NCBI RefSeq assembly: GCF_900890425.1
Contig: NZ_CAAHFG010000001.1
Location: 1,736,001 to 1,800,000 of the forward strand
From: Pontiella desulfatans
GTDB lineage: Bacteria; Verrucomicrobiota; Kiritimatiellia; Kiritimatiellales; Pontiellaceae
Direction of reading: 5' to 3'
Length of the DNA stretch: 64,000 bases
Position numbers and translations under genes: made by a program. Below are positions 1 to 9,702 of the stretch, one piece after another (the first letter of the stretch is position 1; every line of letters starts with the position of its first letter). A model generated the notes under the pieces. It was not told where the DNA came from and did not search any database. It saw nothing but the letters and a program-made list of their open reading frames with translations.

Positions 1-1110
1 GACGGACTCGCCGGCGGCGGCATCATGGCGACGGGCAACTATCCCGGCCGCGCCCGCAATGGCGAAGAGGCCCGTGCGGACATTGCCAAGGCGATGTCGT
101 TGATTCCCGGAACACAGCGCTGCAACGTCCATGCGCTTTATTGCGAAACCGAGGAATACGTGGATCGCGATGAGATGACTCCGGCCGGTTTCACGAAATG
201 GATGGATTGGGCGAAAGAACAAGGCATCAAGCTCGACTTCAACCCCTCGTTCTTCGCCCACCCGAAATCGCAGGACGGCTATACGCTTTCCCATCGCGAT
301 GAGGAGGTCCGTTCCTTCTGGGTGCGCCACGGCAAGGCATCGCGCCTCATTGCCGAGGCGATGGCGGAAGCGCAGGGCTCTCCCTGCTACGTCAACTGGT
401 GGACGCCGGATGGTTCCAAGGATATTCCGGCCGACCGTTTCGGACCGCGCGCCCGCATGGCGAAATCCTACGACGAAATCATGGGCGACGATTCGGTCGA
501 TAAAGCCAAATGCGTCGATTTCATCGAAAGCAAGCTCTTCGGCATTGGTTCGGAAGAATATGTCGTCAGTTCCGGTGAATTCTGTTCCGACTATGCCATC
601 AGCCGCGGCATGGGACTCTGCATGGACATGGGGCACTTCCATCCGACCGAGACCATCCACGGCAAGATTTCCAGCCACCTGCAGTTCATGGATAAAATCC
701 TGCTGCACGTGAGCCGTCCGATCCGCTGGGACTCCGACCACGTTACGCTGTTCAACGACGACCTCAAAAACGTTTTCCTCGAAATCCAGCGCGGCAACGT
801 GTGGGATCGCGTGATCATCGCGCTCGACTTCTTCGATGCCTCGATCAACCGCATCGGCGCCTATGTGACCGGCACGCGTGCCGCACGCAAAGGCATCCTC
901 TACGCCCTGCTCGACCCGACCGAACAGCTCCAGTCCTACGAAGCCGAAGGCAAGAATGCGCAGCGCCTGGCGCTCATGGAGGAATTCAAGTCCATGCCGT
1001 TCGCGGCCGTTTGGGACATGCTCTGCGAAAAGGCCGGCGTCCCGGTCGGTGCCGACTGGTTGGCCGAGATGGAAGCCTACGAAGCCGACGTGCTGTCGAA
1101 AAGGGCCTGA
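1..1110 (+). CDS. rhaA: L-rhamnose isomerase, 5' end cut by window
   Basis: Converts L-rhamnose to L-rhamnulose in the cytoplasm. The frame is open from base 1, and the residues before the first ATG (DGLAGGG, then ATGNYPGRARN) match the conserved RhaA stretch, so the ATG at 25 is internal and the gene starts upstream. Other RhaA-like stretches are HALYCE, LDFNPSFFAHP, CMDMGHFHPTE and SRPIRWDSDHV, which carry the metal and substrate ligands of the family. It overlaps the mutarotase gene by one base (TGATG), indicating translational coupling. RhaA enzymes can be substrate-tolerant, so a 6-deoxy or L-galactose-type algal sugar is possible, but only the rhamnose role is supported by context. Confidence 0.93.
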   Translation, partial: DGLAGGGIMATGNYPGRARNGEEARADIAKAMSLIPGTQRCNVHALYCETEEYVDRDEMTPAGFTKWMDWAKEQGIKLDFNPSFFAHPKSQDGYTLSHRDEEVRSFWVRHGKASRLIAEAMAEAQGSPCYVNWWTPDGSKDIPADRFGPRARMAKSYDEIMGDDSVDKAKCVDFIESKLFGIGSEEYVVSSGEFCSDYAISRGMGLCMDMGHFHPTETIHGKISSHLQFMDKILLHVSRPIRWDSDHVTLFNDDLKNVFLEIQRGNVWDRVIIALDFFDASINRIGAYVTGTRAARKGILYALLDPTEQLQSYEAEGKNAQRLALMEEFKSMPFAAVWDMLCEKAGVPVGADWLAEMEAYEADVLSKRA

Positions 1111-1424
1111 TGATCCGGAATGCATTCACCATGAAGCTCAAGCCGGATTGCGTCGCGGAATACAAAAAACGCCACGACGAAATCCGGCCGGAGCTGGCGC
1201 GGGCGCATACGGATGCCGGCATCTTCGACTATTCGATCTACTTCGACGAGAAGACGCTGACGCTGTTCGCCTTCCAGAAGCTGACCGACGACAACACGGC
1301 AGACAATTTAAAGAACCTCGAAATCGTTCAGCAATGGTGGGATCATATGGCCGACCTGATGGAAACCCATCCGGACAACATGCCCGTCTTCAGCCCGCTG
1401 CGCGAAGTTTTTCACATGGACTAA
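1110..1424 (+). CDS. rhaM: L-rhamnose mutarotase
   Basis: A 104-residue protein with the RhaM pattern: an N-terminal AFTMKLKPDCVAEYKKRHDEI, a central YSIYFDEKTLTLFAF strand and a C-terminal WWDHMADLM followed by HPDNMP. It interconverts the anomers of L-rhamnose and so feeds the isomerase. Its ATG overlaps the rhaA stop codon (TGATG at 1108-1112), and the next gene begins 9 bases after its stop, so the three genes are one operon. Length and motifs fit the family. Confidence 0.92.
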   Translation: MIRNAFTMKLKPDCVAEYKKRHDEIRPELARAHTDAGIFDYSIYFDEKTLTLFAFQKLTDDNTADNLKNLEIVQQWWDHMADLMETHPDNMPVFSPLREVFHMD

Positions 1425-1432
1425 AGGAAGTT

Positions 1433-2485
1433 ATGACCGAATTAGAAACGATTGTTGCACTCTCTCACGAGTTTGGAACCGTGGATTATGTGAAGGGCGG
1501 GGGAGGCAACACCTCCGTCAAGAACGATACCACGTTGTGGGTAAAACCCTCCGGTACCACATTGGGTGGATTGACCACCGAAACGTTCGTGGCCATGAAC
1601 CGCGAAATAATCAACGGGCTCTATGCCGTGCAAACGCCTGCCGAATCGGCCGACCGGGAGGAGCTGGTCAAAAACATGATGGCCGAGGCCGTCGAGAACG
1701 ATGCCGGGCGACCGTCGGTTGAAGCGCCCCTGCATAACGTGTTTGAGGCGATCTATGTCGTGCATACCCACCCGGCCCTTGTGAATGGCCTCACGTGCGC
1801 CAAGGGCGGTGAAGCGGCCTGCAAGCGGCTGTTCCCCGATGCGCTGTGGGTGGAATACATCGATCCGGGCTACACGCTCTGCATGGAGGTGCGCAAGCGC
1901 ATCGAGGGGTATAAGGCGGAAAACGGCAACGAGCCGGCCCTGCTGGTGCTACAGAACCATGGCATCTTTATTGCGGCCGACACGCCCGATGCCATTCGCG
2001 CGCTTTACAAGCGGGTGATGGAGGCCTTGGAGGCCGAATATGCCAACACCGGCGTCTCCTTGGTGCTGGACATTCCGGAAACGCCGGGGGCGGCCGAAGT
2101 TGAAGAACAGATCAAAACGACTTTCGGCGACAACGCCGCTTTTATGGCGTCGTGTGGAACGTTTGACGTGGCGCCGGGGCCGATCACGCCGGATCACCTC
2201 GTTTATTCCAAGGCGTTTCCCTACGTTGGAAACCTGACCGAAGCGGGTGCGGCCGCCTATGAAGCGGAACGCGGTTATGCCCCGAAGGTGATTGTTGCCG
2301 GAACGCGGGTCTACGGCATCGGAAATTCGCAGAAGAACGCCGATCTGGCGTTGGAATTGGCGCAGGATGGCGCATTGGTCATTCAACTGGCGCAAGCCTT
2401 CGGCGGCATCAACTATATGACCGATGCCCAGCGCGAATTCATCGAAAACTGGGAAGTCGAGTCCTATCGCTCCAAGCAGGTTTAG
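1433..2485 (+). CDS. class II aldolase (rhamnulose-1-P type), no dehydrogenase domain
   Basis: A 350-residue class II aldolase/adducin-family protein. The zinc-binding motifs are visible: VVHTHP around residues 100-105 and LVLQNHG around 163-169. Residues from about 235 to the end resemble the linker region of the fused RhaD aldolase/alcohol dehydrogenase, but the following short-chain dehydrogenase domain is absent; the protein stops at WEVESYRSKQV. From position after rhaA and rhaM, its likely reaction is cleavage of L-rhamnulose-1-phosphate to DHAP and L-lactaldehyde. A clear AAAGGAAG ribosome site precedes the ATG at 1433. A fuculose-phosphate role cannot be excluded. No kinase is visible here; it would lie upstream. 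Confidence 0.85.
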   Translation: MTELETIVALSHEFGTVDYVKGGGGNTSVKNDTTLWVKPSGTTLGGLTTETFVAMNREIINGLYAVQTPAESADREELVKNMMAEAVENDAGRPSVEAPLHNVFEAIYVVHTHPALVNGLTCAKGGEAACKRLFPDALWVEYIDPGYTLCMEVRKRIEGYKAENGNEPALLVLQNHGIFIAADTPDAIRALYKRVMEALEAEYANTGVSLVLDIPETPGAAEVEEQIKTTFGDNAAFMASCGTFDVAPGPITPDHLVYSKAFPYVGNLTEAGAAAYEAERGYAPKVIVAGTRVYGIGNSQKNADLALELAQDGALVIQLAQAFGGINYMTDAQREFIENWEVESYRSKQV

Positions 2486-2489
2486 GACT

Positions 2490-2512
2490 CCCCGCCAACG
2501 CGGGGCGTTTTT
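2490..2512 (+). terminator. intrinsic terminator after rhamnose operon
   Basis: Six-base-pair stem CCCCGC/GCGGGG with a CAAC loop, followed directly by CGTTTTT. It begins 5 bases after the aldolase stop and closes the operon. Confidence 0.88.
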
Positions 2513-2584
2513 CTTTGTGGTTTTCTTCGTGGCCTGCCGCTATTGTCCCCCGTTTTGAGATGAATTCAGAACGGAGGATGGACG

Positions 2585-4996
2585 ATGGTTAATCAGGGTG
2601 CGAAGAAGCGCGTTTGGCTCTTGTTGTTGGTGGCAGGTTTGGGCGGGATGGTGTTCGGGAAGACGTTGCCGATGCCGCCAAGGCCAAATCCCGTCGGAGA
2701 AAAGCAACCGGTTTTCGGCGCGGCGGAAGGCCACTTTACCTTCGACGGCAAGCCGGCGGTGATCATTTCCGGTTCGGTGCATTATCCGCGCGTGCCGCGG
2801 GCCTATTGGCGCGACCGCATCCGCAAGGCGAAGGCGATGGGCTTCAACTGCATCGGCACCTATATTTTCTGGAACGCCCACGAAAAGAAGCCGGGCGAAT
2901 TCGATTTCAGCGGCAACCTCGATATTGCCGCGTTCATGCGCGTTTGCCAGGAGGAGGGCATGTGGGTGATTGTCCGGCCCGGCCCCTATGTGTGTTCCGA
3001 ATGGGATTTCGGCGGCATGCCCGCCTGGCTGCTGAAGGATCCGGAGATGCAGGTGCGCACCGGCGATCCCAAGTTCCTGGAGGCGACGGCCCGCTACATG
3101 AAGGCGGTGGGCGAGCAACTCAAGGATTGGCAGGTTACGCACGGCGGGCCGATTATCCAGGTGCAGGTGGAAAACGAATACGGCCAGTTCGGCCGCCCCG
3201 GCAACGAGGACGACATGGCCTATAACAAAGCCATCCACGACCAGCTCATTGCCGCCGGGTTCGATGCCATGTTCATCCGTTGCGATTGGCCGAAGAAAAA
3301 AACCATCGGAACCGCGCACATCGACGGCGTCTACACCACCATGAATTTTGGCGGCAGTGCCGACACGGCCTTTGCCTTCTTCGAAGAGGAATATCCGGGC
3401 ATGCCGAAGATGTGCGGCGAATACTGGGTGGGTTGGTTCGACCACTGGGGCGCGAAGCACCACACCAAGGCGCTGGCGCCGTTCATCAAGCAAATCGAGT
3501 GGATGCTCGACAACAGCGTTTCATTCAACGTCTACATGCTGCATGGCGGAAGCAACTTCGGCTTCACCTCCGGCGCCAACTGGTCGTCCGGTCAATACAG
3601 CGCCGATACCACCAGCTACGACTACGATTCGCCCATGGATGAAACCGGGCGCATCACCGACAAGTTTTTCATCTTCCGCGACACCATCAAAAAATACCTT
3701 CCGCCGAACTACGAACTTCCGGAACCGCCTGAGCAGATCAAACGCATCGAGGTGCCGGAATTCAACCTGGAGCAAACCGCCGGGTTCGATCAGTTGTTCC
3801 GCGAGCCCTTCAAGTCGGAACAGGCGCCGCACATGGAGGCGATGGACCTGAACCAGGGGCTGGCGCTCTATGAAACCACGGTCGAGGTTCCGAAGGCCGG
3901 CGAGTGCAAGCTTTCGTTCAGCGAGCTGAAGGATCGCGCCATTGTGATCGTGAACGGCAAGCGGGTTGCCACGCTCGACCGCCGCCTGAAGCAAAACACC
4001 GCGCGTATCGAGCTTCCCGCAGGGAACGTGGAACTCGGAATCCTTCTCGAAAACATGGGGCATTTGAACTATGCCCGCGAACTGATGAAGGACCGCAAGG
4101 GGCTGGGCGAGGTTACGCTGGACGACAAGCCGGTGCTGGGCTGGGAAATCCTGACGTTCCCGTTGGAACTGGAGGACATCGCTTCCCTGAAGTTCTCCGA
4201 TGCCCCGGCCCAACCATCCGCGCTCCCCGTGTTCTTCCGCGGCGAGTTTTCGGTCGACGAGGTCGGCGATACGCTGCTCGATATGACCGGGTGGGGCAAG
4301 TGCATGGTTTGGGTCAACGGAATCAACCTCGGGCGTTTCTGGGACATCGGGCCGCAATACACGCTCTATCTGCCGGGGTGCTGGATGCGGCCCGGCGCGA
4401 ATGAAGTCGTCGTGATGGACATCGAACCCACCGGCCACCATGCCATCCGCGGCGTGACCGAATTCATCTACGGCCTGAAGGTCGATAAAAACCTGAGCTA
4501 CAACCGCAAGCCCGGCGAAACCATCCAGCTCTCCAAAAAACAAATGGTTGCCAGTGGCTCCTTCAAGGATGGCGACGATGCGCAGTTGGTCGACTTCGGG
4601 AAGACGATCAGCGCGCGCTTCATCTGCATCGAATCGCTCAGTTCCCACTCCGAAGACAACCATGCCTCCATCGCCGAAATCCATCTGATCGATGCCAAGG
4701 ACCAGTGGCTCGACCGCGATGGTTGGCAGGTGGTCTATGCCGACAGCGAAGAGATTGTTGCGGAGCCCGCCTCGGCAAGCAACGTGATGGACAACCAACC
4801 GGTTACGTTCTGGCATACCCAGTACAAGGGCGGTTCCACGCCGCACCCGCACCAGGTGGTCATCGACCTGGGGGCGGTCAAGGAGTTCAAGACCCTGCGC
4901 TACCTCCCGCGCAACGGCGCGAATCCAGGCAAGATCAAGGACTATCGGATCTATGCCGCGAAGCCGCTCTTCGATGGGTTGAAGGCAAAGGACTAA
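2585..4996 (+). CDS. exported GH35 beta-galactosidase with C-terminal discoidin-like domain
   Basis: 803 residues. The N-terminus (basic MVNQGAKKR, then a WLLLLVAGLGGMVFG core) is a signal peptide. The GH35 domain follows: FTFDGKPAVIISGSVHYPR, the signature GGPIIQVQVENEYG with acid/base E198, and the nucleophile region MCGEYWVGW with E279. A galactose-binding-like beta region ends near 640. The last 150 residues (FICIESLSSHSEDNHASIAE and VVIDLGAVKEFKTLRYLPR) resemble a discoidin/F5-8C carbohydrate-binding fold. The start follows a GGAGG ribosome site. The likely role is removal of terminal beta-galactose from algal galactans outside the cytoplasm. It is followed by a GH36, and the two probably act on the same polymer. 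Confidence 0.92.
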   Translation: MVNQGAKKRVWLLLLVAGLGGMVFGKTLPMPPRPNPVGEKQPVFGAAEGHFTFDGKPAVIISGSVHYPRVPRAYWRDRIRKAKAMGFNCIGTYIFWNAHEKKPGEFDFSGNLDIAAFMRVCQEEGMWVIVRPGPYVCSEWDFGGMPAWLLKDPEMQVRTGDPKFLEATARYMKAVGEQLKDWQVTHGGPIIQVQVENEYGQFGRPGNEDDMAYNKAIHDQLIAAGFDAMFIRCDWPKKKTIGTAHIDGVYTTMNFGGSADTAFAFFEEEYPGMPKMCGEYWVGWFDHWGAKHHTKALAPFIKQIEWMLDNSVSFNVYMLHGGSNFGFTSGANWSSGQYSADTTSYDYDSPMDETGRITDKFFIFRDTIKKYLPPNYELPEPPEQIKRIEVPEFNLEQTAGFDQLFREPFKSEQAPHMEAMDLNQGLALYETTVEVPKAGECKLSFSELKDRAIVIVNGKRVATLDRRLKQNTARIELPAGNVELGILLENMGHLNYARELMKDRKGLGEVTLDDKPVLGWEILTFPLELEDIASLKFSDAPAQPSALPVFFRGEFSVDEVGDTLLDMTGWGKCMVWVNGINLGRFWDIGPQYTLYLPGCWMRPGANEVVVMDIEPTGHHAIRGVTEFIYGLKVDKNLSYNRKPGETIQLSKKQMVASGSFKDGDDAQLVDFGKTISARFICIESLSSHSEDNHASIAEIHLIDAKDQWLDRDGWQVVYADSEEIVAEPASASNVMDNQPVTFWHTQYKGGSTPHPHQVVIDLGAVKEFKTLRYLPRNGANPGKIKDYRIYAAKPLFDGLKAKD

Positions 4997-5149
4997 ATTT
5001 CGACTGCAAGCGTTGAGTTCGTTCGGGAAGTGTTTCGGTCAAATTAAAAACTGAAGTCCAAAAATCGTTCACGGTTCGTTTCCATACGTCAGATTTCATT
5101 TTTTGATCACCTTGTTTGGCATACGTACATTCAAAGGAAAGGTCAAAAA
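4997..5149 (+). promoter_or_regulatory. intergenic region upstream of GH36 gene
   Basis: About 150 AT-rich bases between the GH35 and GH36 genes. They hold two partly matching CATACGT words (near 5083 and 5121) and a purine-rich AAAGGAAAGG ribosome site close to the ATG at 5150. No confident -35/-10 pair or terminator was recognised, so this may be internal to an operon. Confidence 0.35.
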
Positions 5150-7351
5150 ATGAAACCCGGAAACATCGATAAACGCACCCTGCTTGCTTGTGCCGCGCTG
5201 CTGGTTGCCCTCGCCGTCCATGCCGAGCGGTTTGTCCTGGATATGCCCAACAATACGCTGGCGTTTGAGTCAACCGACCAGGAGTTGAAGTGCAGCTACT
5301 ACGGCGTAAGGATTGCCCGGCAGGAGGATCTGTTCTCGGGGAAGGGCGTTCTGGAATTTCCCTCCCTTTGGGATGTCACTGCGCTGAGGAACCACGACGA
5401 GCATGGTTATTCGGTGGTTCAGGCGGATGGCTCCATCGCTTCCCGGCTCAGGTTTGTTAAAGGCGAAAAGGTGGATGTGGATGCGGATCGCAGCCGCTTG
5501 GTTTTTGTGTATGAGGATCCGGTCTATGCGGTACAACTGCGCCGTTTTTACGAGGCATCGAAAAGTTGCGATGTGGTTTCCACGTGGACGGAGGTCACCT
5601 CGTCGGAAGAGGCGGAGGTTTGTGTTCGGCAGTTGGCATCGCATGTCTTGCAGACGAGCTCATCCGATCCCTGGCTTACGGGCTTTCAGGGCACCTGGTC
5701 GCGCGAGGCCATTCTTTCGGAATCGCCGCTGATGGAAGGGGTGTCCGAGCTTTCCTGCACCACGGGCACCCGCATCTCGCAAACCGCGCAACCCTCCTTC
5801 GTGCTGTCCCTGGACGGGGCGGCGCAAGAGGATTCCGGCCGGGTCATCATGGGAAGCCTCGCGTGGTCCGGCAACTTTTCGTTCCGGTTTCGCCGACACT
5901 ACAACAACCGCATCACCGCCACCTTCGGCATGAACCCCGCGAATTCGGAGTATGTGCTGGCCCGGGGCGAAACGCTGGCAACCCCGCGCCTCCTCATGAC
6001 CTACAGCGACAAGGGGAAGGGCGATGCAAGCCGTTCATTGCATCGTTGGGCAAGGAAATACGGGATCCGCGACGGACAGGAACCGCGTTCGATCCTGCTC
6101 AACTCCTGGGAGGGCGCCTATTTTAAATTCGATCAAAAGACGATCTACGGAATGATCGAGCGGGCGGCATCCATGGGCGTCGAGCTATTCGTGCTGGATG
6201 ACGGATGGTTTGGCGAAGGCGAGTTTGCGCGCAACAACGACAAGGCGGGGCTGGGCGATTGGGTGGTGAACCGCGAGAAGCTGCCCGACGGCATTGAAGG
6301 CCTGTTGGGCAAGGCCAGGGAAGTCGGCATTGAATTCGGCATCTGGGTGGAGCCTGAAATGGTGAATCCGAAAAGCCAGCTGTTCATGGAGCATCCGGAA
6401 TGGGTGGTCCGGCAACCGAACCAACCGCACCGCCCCCAGCGCAATCAACTGGTGCTCGATCTGTGCAACCCGGCGGTGCAGGACTATATCTTCGACTTCA
6501 TGGATCAGCTGCTGGGTTCGCATCCCGATATTGGCTACATCAAGTGGGACTGCAACAGCCATCTTGTGAACCCAGGTTCCACCTGGTTGGCGGCGGATCG
6601 GCAGTCCCATCTGTGGATCGACTATGTGAACGGATACTATTCCGTGCTGGACCGGTTGGTTGCGAAACATCCGGGCGTTACCTTCCAGGCATGTTCCAGC
6701 GGCGGGGGGCGCATCGACTATGGCGCATTGCAGCGCCATCATGAATTCTGGCCGAGCGACAACACCGATGCGCTGGAGCGCATCGACATGCAGTGGAGCC
6801 TCGGGCATTTTTATCCGGCCATGGCGATGGCCTCCCACGTGACCGTCGTGCCGAACCATCAGACGGGACGGAAAACGCCCCTCAAATTCCGGTTCGATGT
6901 GGCCATGACGGGGCGGCTCGGTTTTGAGCTCGACCCGAAAAACCTGAATGCGGGCGATACGGCCTATTGCAAACAACAATTGGAGCTCTACAAAAAAATC
7001 CGGCCCATCGTCCAACTCGGTGAACTCTATCGGTTGCGCGATCCCTACCGGTCCAGCGACCCGGCCCTGATGTATCTGCACGAACAAGGCGGCCGGCAAA
7101 GCGGGATCCTGTTTGCCTATCTCACGGAACGGCGGCGCGCCGACGGGCACGAGCCGCTCCGGCTGAAAGGGCTCAAGCCGGACGCGCTCTACACGGTCAG
7201 GGAACTGGGCCGCCTTTCGCTGCCGAAGATGGCGATGGAAGGCCAGACCCGGTCGGGCGACTACCTCATGAAGCACGGGCTTTCAATGGATTGGCCGATG
7301 CGGTCCCCGGATTATATCAGCCGCGTGGTCGAAGTGGTTGAAACCGAATAA
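5150..7351 (+). CDS. exported GH36 alpha-galactosidase
   Basis: 733 residues, the usual GH36 size. A signal peptide (MKPGNIDKRTLLACAALLVALAVHA) is followed by the N-terminal beta-supersandwich and the (beta/alpha)8 domain. Diagnostic motifs are LFVLDDGWFG, GIWVEPEMVNP, YIKWDCN with nucleophile D467, and the acid/base region CSSGGGRIDYG...WPSDNTD with D537. It hydrolyses terminal alpha-galactosides. In this locus it may remove alpha-linked galactose units from algal galactans or oligosaccharides such as floridoside; the substrate is inferred. The ribosome site AAAGGAAAGG lies a few bases upstream of the ATG. Confidence 0.93.
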   Translation: MKPGNIDKRTLLACAALLVALAVHAERFVLDMPNNTLAFESTDQELKCSYYGVRIARQEDLFSGKGVLEFPSLWDVTALRNHDEHGYSVVQADGSIASRLRFVKGEKVDVDADRSRLVFVYEDPVYAVQLRRFYEASKSCDVVSTWTEVTSSEEAEVCVRQLASHVLQTSSSDPWLTGFQGTWSREAILSESPLMEGVSELSCTTGTRISQTAQPSFVLSLDGAAQEDSGRVIMGSLAWSGNFSFRFRRHYNNRITATFGMNPANSEYVLARGETLATPRLLMTYSDKGKGDASRSLHRWARKYGIRDGQEPRSILLNSWEGAYFKFDQKTIYGMIERAASMGVELFVLDDGWFGEGEFARNNDKAGLGDWVVNREKLPDGIEGLLGKAREVGIEFGIWVEPEMVNPKSQLFMEHPEWVVRQPNQPHRPQRNQLVLDLCNPAVQDYIFDFMDQLLGSHPDIGYIKWDCNSHLVNPGSTWLAADRQSHLWIDYVNGYYSVLDRLVAKHPGVTFQACSSGGGRIDYGALQRHHEFWPSDNTDALERIDMQWSLGHFYPAMAMASHVTVVPNHQTGRKTPLKFRFDVAMTGRLGFELDPKNLNAGDTAYCKQQLELYKKIRPIVQLGELYRLRDPYRSSDPALMYLHEQGGRQSGILFAYLTERRRADGHEPLRLKGLKPDALYTVRELGRLSLPKMAMEGQTRSGDYLMKHGLSMDWPMRSPDYISRVVEVVETE

Positions 7352-7375
7352 TAGGAACTTAATTTGAATGGTCTC

Positions 7376-7446
7376 ACCACAGAGGACACGGAGGCACAGA
7401 GAAATATAGTAATCCCGCTCCTCTGTGCCTCAGTGCCCTCTGTGGT
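7376..7446 (+). repeat. large imperfect palindrome, 26-bp arms
   Basis: Arms at 7376-7401 and 7421-7446 pair at 24 of 26 positions (ACCACAGAGGACACGGAGG against its complement), with a 19-base AT-rich spacer. It lies 25 bases after the GH36 stop and looks like a dispersed palindromic repeat of the kind scattered in many environmental genomes. It could also help terminate transcription. Confidence 0.85.
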
Positions 7447-7520
7447 AAAAAACGATTCAGTTTAATTTGGTATTAGTGGCAACGAATGTATGGAACACGA
7501 AGTGAGAGTACCAGCTTCAG

Positions 7521-7540
7521 ACCATTTCTGTTGAAATGGT
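7521..7540 (-). terminator. short perfect hairpin downstream of GH16 remnant
   Basis: ACCATTTC/GAAATGGT, an 8-bp perfect stem with a TGTT loop, 76 bases beyond the 3' end of the minus-strand GH16 gene. There is no long T-run, so the terminator role is tentative. An 8-G homopolymer lies between (7576-7583). Confidence 0.3.
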
Positions 7541-8492
7541 TCCCGGGTGCAGAGCCTAGCCGATCCTGCAAATGAGGGGGGGGCGCTTTCCCGTTCCTGC
7601 TGGAAGCCGCGCTGGCTAGCGTTGCCAGCTTCGGACATAGTCGACTTCCATGTGGGTGGGGAAGCCTTCGGGGGTTGAGGCCTCGGGCACCGGCTCGCGG
7701 CCATCAACGCCGGCCCAGGCGATGAGCGGCGGGCGCAGCTCCATGGTGAGCGTAAGCGTCATGGGCAGGTGCCAGTTGTGGTTGGGCGATTCCGCAACCT
7801 TGATGCCGTCGATATACCAAGTGATCTTTTCCGGCGTGTTTTCGCAGGCGTAGATGTGGAAGTCGTCGCGCGGGTCCCATGGGGCCGTGTGGACATTGCG
7901 GCACACTTCCGGCCAATGCTGCGGGCGCCGCCAGGTTTCAACGCCATCGATCATTTCGCGGGTGTGCAGGTTGCAATCCATGTGGCTTGGGCCGGTTTTC
8001 TCTTTCTTCACCGGATCATATCCCCCCTGAAGCATTTCAATGATGTCGATTTCGCTGTAGGTGATGTGCGGATGATCGGGGCTGATCTCCTTGCCGTTGC
8101 TATAGAGCCAGAAGGCGGGGCAGAGGCCCGGAAAGCGGGAACAGCCTTTGATGCTCGCCTCGAAATATCCGTAGGTGGTTTTTTCGTGGGACTGTGCAAT
8201 GCCGCAGGTGTAGAAAAATTCGCGTCCTTTGCGGTCTTGGTGCGGTTCATATTTGGCTTGCACAAAAAGGCGGCCGCTTTTCTGCCAGACATTCTCCGGT
8301 CGCCACGCGCGCTCGCCCCAGGGCCGCACCTTCCGGTTCCATTTTTCCTCGTTCAGTTTTTTGCCGTTGAACTCGTCGGAAAACGTGTCGGTGTGCGCCT
8401 ACCCCCAATCTTAAACCACGGATCGGTGAACTTAAGGTGGAACCTGCGGTTCCCTGTTCCGTGTTCTGGCGGCCAACGAGCCGCCCTTCCAT

Positions 8493-8567
8493 GATGCCGT
8501 CGCGGAGCGGAGCCCGTCCCCGAAGGGGCGGCCCGGAGGGCCGAGGGCGGAGCGCAGCGACGGCATC
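8493..8567. repeat. GC-rich long hairpin in the IS3 3' non-coding end
   Basis: Perfect 11-bp arms GATGCCGTCGC (8493-8503) and GCGACGGCATC (8557-8567) enclose a GC-rich, partly self-complementary 53-base core with CCCGTCCCCGAAGGGGCGG inside. It sits between the orfB stop and the element end and is unusually structured. It may shield the transposase gene from outside transcription or be a nested palindromic repeat. Confidence 0.75.
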
Positions 8568-8575
8568 ACTTGCGA

Positions 8576-9429
8576 TCATGTTCTGACTGCTCCTTCCATG
8601 AATACCTCGGCGGGGGTGCGTTTGTCCAGAGCGCTGTGCTTCCTCTCGTGGTTGTAATATTTAAAATAGCTGTCAAGGCCCCGATGCAACGCATGCCCGT
8701 CGGCATAGCATGCGGGATAGATTTTCTCATACTTCACCGACCACCACAGTCGTTCGATGAATACGTTGTCCAACGCCCGGCCTCGCCCGTCCATGCTGAT
8801 GGTGATGTTCTCGTTTAACAGGACACCGGTGAAGGCGTTCGAGGTGAACTGGCTTCCTTGGTCGGTGTTGAATATCTCCGGATTCCCCTGCGTCAGCGCA
8901 CGCTCCAGCGCATCAACGCAGAACGTGCTCTCCATGGTGCTTGAGAGCTCCCAGGCGAGCACATAGCGGCTGTACCAGTCGATTACGGCGGTCAGGTACA
9001 TGTATCCATGCCGCATCGGGATGTAGGTGATGTCCGTACTCCAAACCTGGTTCACCCGTTCGATGTCCACATTGCGCAGCAAATAAGGGTAGATCTTGTG
9101 CCTCGGGGCGGGCTTGCTCGTGTGCGGACCGGGCGTGATGGCCTGAATCCCCATCAGCTGCATGAGGCGGGCGACCCGCTTGTGATTGACATCATAGTCT
9201 TGATCACGCAACCAGTCCGTCATGCGTGGATAGCCGAACTCCGGATGCCGGAGATACTGCTCGTCGATCAAACGCATCAGAAGCAGGTTCTCCGGCGTTT
9301 CCGGGGCGGGGTCGTAGTAGAAGCCCGATCTGGGGACGCCTGCGAGCCTACACTGCCGCCGAACCGAATAATCGGTGCCGGGCTCCACCCAGCTGCGGCG
9401 CGTTGAAAGCGGCAGGCTCATAGCTTTTT
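8576..9429 (-). CDS. IS3-family transposase, OrfB catalytic part
   Basis: DDE integrase-type transposase. After an HTH_21-like segment (YLRHPEFGYPRMTDWLRDQ) come the catalytic stretches: WSTDITYIP for the first D, FNTDQGSQFTS for the second D, and DNVFIERLWWSVKYEKIY for the E. The end is the usual NHERKHSALDKRTPAEVF. The frame is entered from orfA by a -1 shift at the A7G run (T7 on the plus strand, 9425-9431), giving a fused OrfAB. A separate start at MSLPL just after the slip is also possible. Confidence 0.93.
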
Positions 9430-9702
9430 TTCGAGCCACTTCACGTCCATCTTCAGACGCCCGATCTCTTCGTAAAGTGGAGCCGTAAGCTCTTCTTCCG
9501 TTTGAGCCTGCTTCTTTTTCCCCGATGCAAAAAGATCCGGCGCATTCGAAAGCAACTGCTTCTTCCAATCCGAAATCTGGTTCGGATGGACCTGATATTC
9601 CGATGCCAGCTCCGCCAATGTCTTCACGCCCTTGATGGCCTCAATCGCCACCTTGGCCTTGAACTTGTCCGTGAATGTTCTTCGTTTTCTTCCCATTTCC
9701 AT
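9418..9702 (-). CDS. IS3-family transposase, OrfA
   Basis: 94 residues with the OrfA helix-turn-helix (RRTFTDKFKAKVAIEAIKG...VHPNQISDWKKQLL) and a C-terminal heptad-like stretch ending EIGRLKMDVKWLEKKL. The final codons GAA AAA AAG form the slippery run used for the -1 frameshift into OrfB. It binds the element ends. Confidence 0.93.
   Translation of the reverse strand: MEMGRKRRTFTDKFKAKVAIEAIKGVKTLAELASEYQVHPNQISDWKKQLLSNAPDLFASGKKKQAQTEEELTAPLYEEIGRLKMDVKWLEKKL

Noticed and set aside
8008-8494. Overlapping short frames on both strands inside the GH16 3' half
   Set aside because: They are other-frame readings of the GH16 core and IS border, not separate genes.
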